DNA from: Propionibacteriaceae bacterium
GTDB taxonomy: Bacteria; Actinomycetota; Actinomycetes; Propionibacteriales; Propionibacteriaceae
DNA length: 5,809 bases
NCBI GenBank assembly: GCA_009787035.1
Contig: WRGV01000088.1
Span: 1-5,809 of the forward strand
Reading direction: 5' to 3'
In this document: positions 5,786-5,809 of the stretch, in pieces
Layout of the letters: every line of letters starts with the position of its first letter
Position numbering within the stretch: the stretch's first letter is position 1
The notes under the pieces: generated by a model
The model's database searches: none
What the model saw: only the letters and a program-made list of their open reading frames with translations
Told to the model about the DNA's origin: nothing
Made by a program: the position numbers and the translations under genes

Positions 5786-5809
5786 TCATGTGACAAGGCT
5801 AAATGTCGG

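Noticed and set aside
1..5809. Defence system, mobile element, CRISPR array or RNA gene
   Set aside because: No transposase, integrase, terminal repeats, spaced direct repeats, tRNA cloverleaf or rRNA sequence is visible. The CPBP protease alone does not make a system.

Overview
The window is high-GC DNA, and its gene content and promoter style point to an actinomycete (Actinomycetota). RadA and the proteins beside it use mainly G/C-ending codons. Four of the five intact starts sit 5-6 bases after a TAnnnT -10 hexamer, the signature of leaderless transcripts common in this phylum. A narrower placement is not possible from the sequence alone.

Layout from left to right. Positions 1-1246 (minus) hold the DNA-repair ATPase gene radA, lacking only its 3' end, which lies off the left edge. 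An 80-base divergent promoter region follows. Positions 1327-2019 and 2834-3544 (plus) encode two predicted six-helix membrane proteins of unknown function. Between them, 2020-2833 has no intact gene. I read 2078-2737 as a decayed third member of the same family: it keeps a -10 box, a recognisable N-terminus with ACG in place of ATG, and a recognisable C-terminus, while its interior is broken by stops and frame changes. The block is thus a tandem triplet of paralogues with a dead middle copy.

A hairpin at 3520-3555 separates this block from two minus-strand genes that converge on it: a small cupin (3568-3987, the only gene with a classical Shine-Dalgarno site) and a glyoxalase-like VOC protein (4137-4775). 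A perfect GC-rich hairpin between those two suggests they are separate units. A relatively AT-rich divergent region with two short palindromes leads to a complete CPBP-family intramembrane protease (4910-5785, plus).

I see no mobile element, CRISPR array, tRNA or rRNA, and no clear multi-gene pathway. The genes look like independently transcribed chromosomal genes next to radA. The most unusual element is the tandem membrane-protein family with its shared leaderless promoter module and its dead member.
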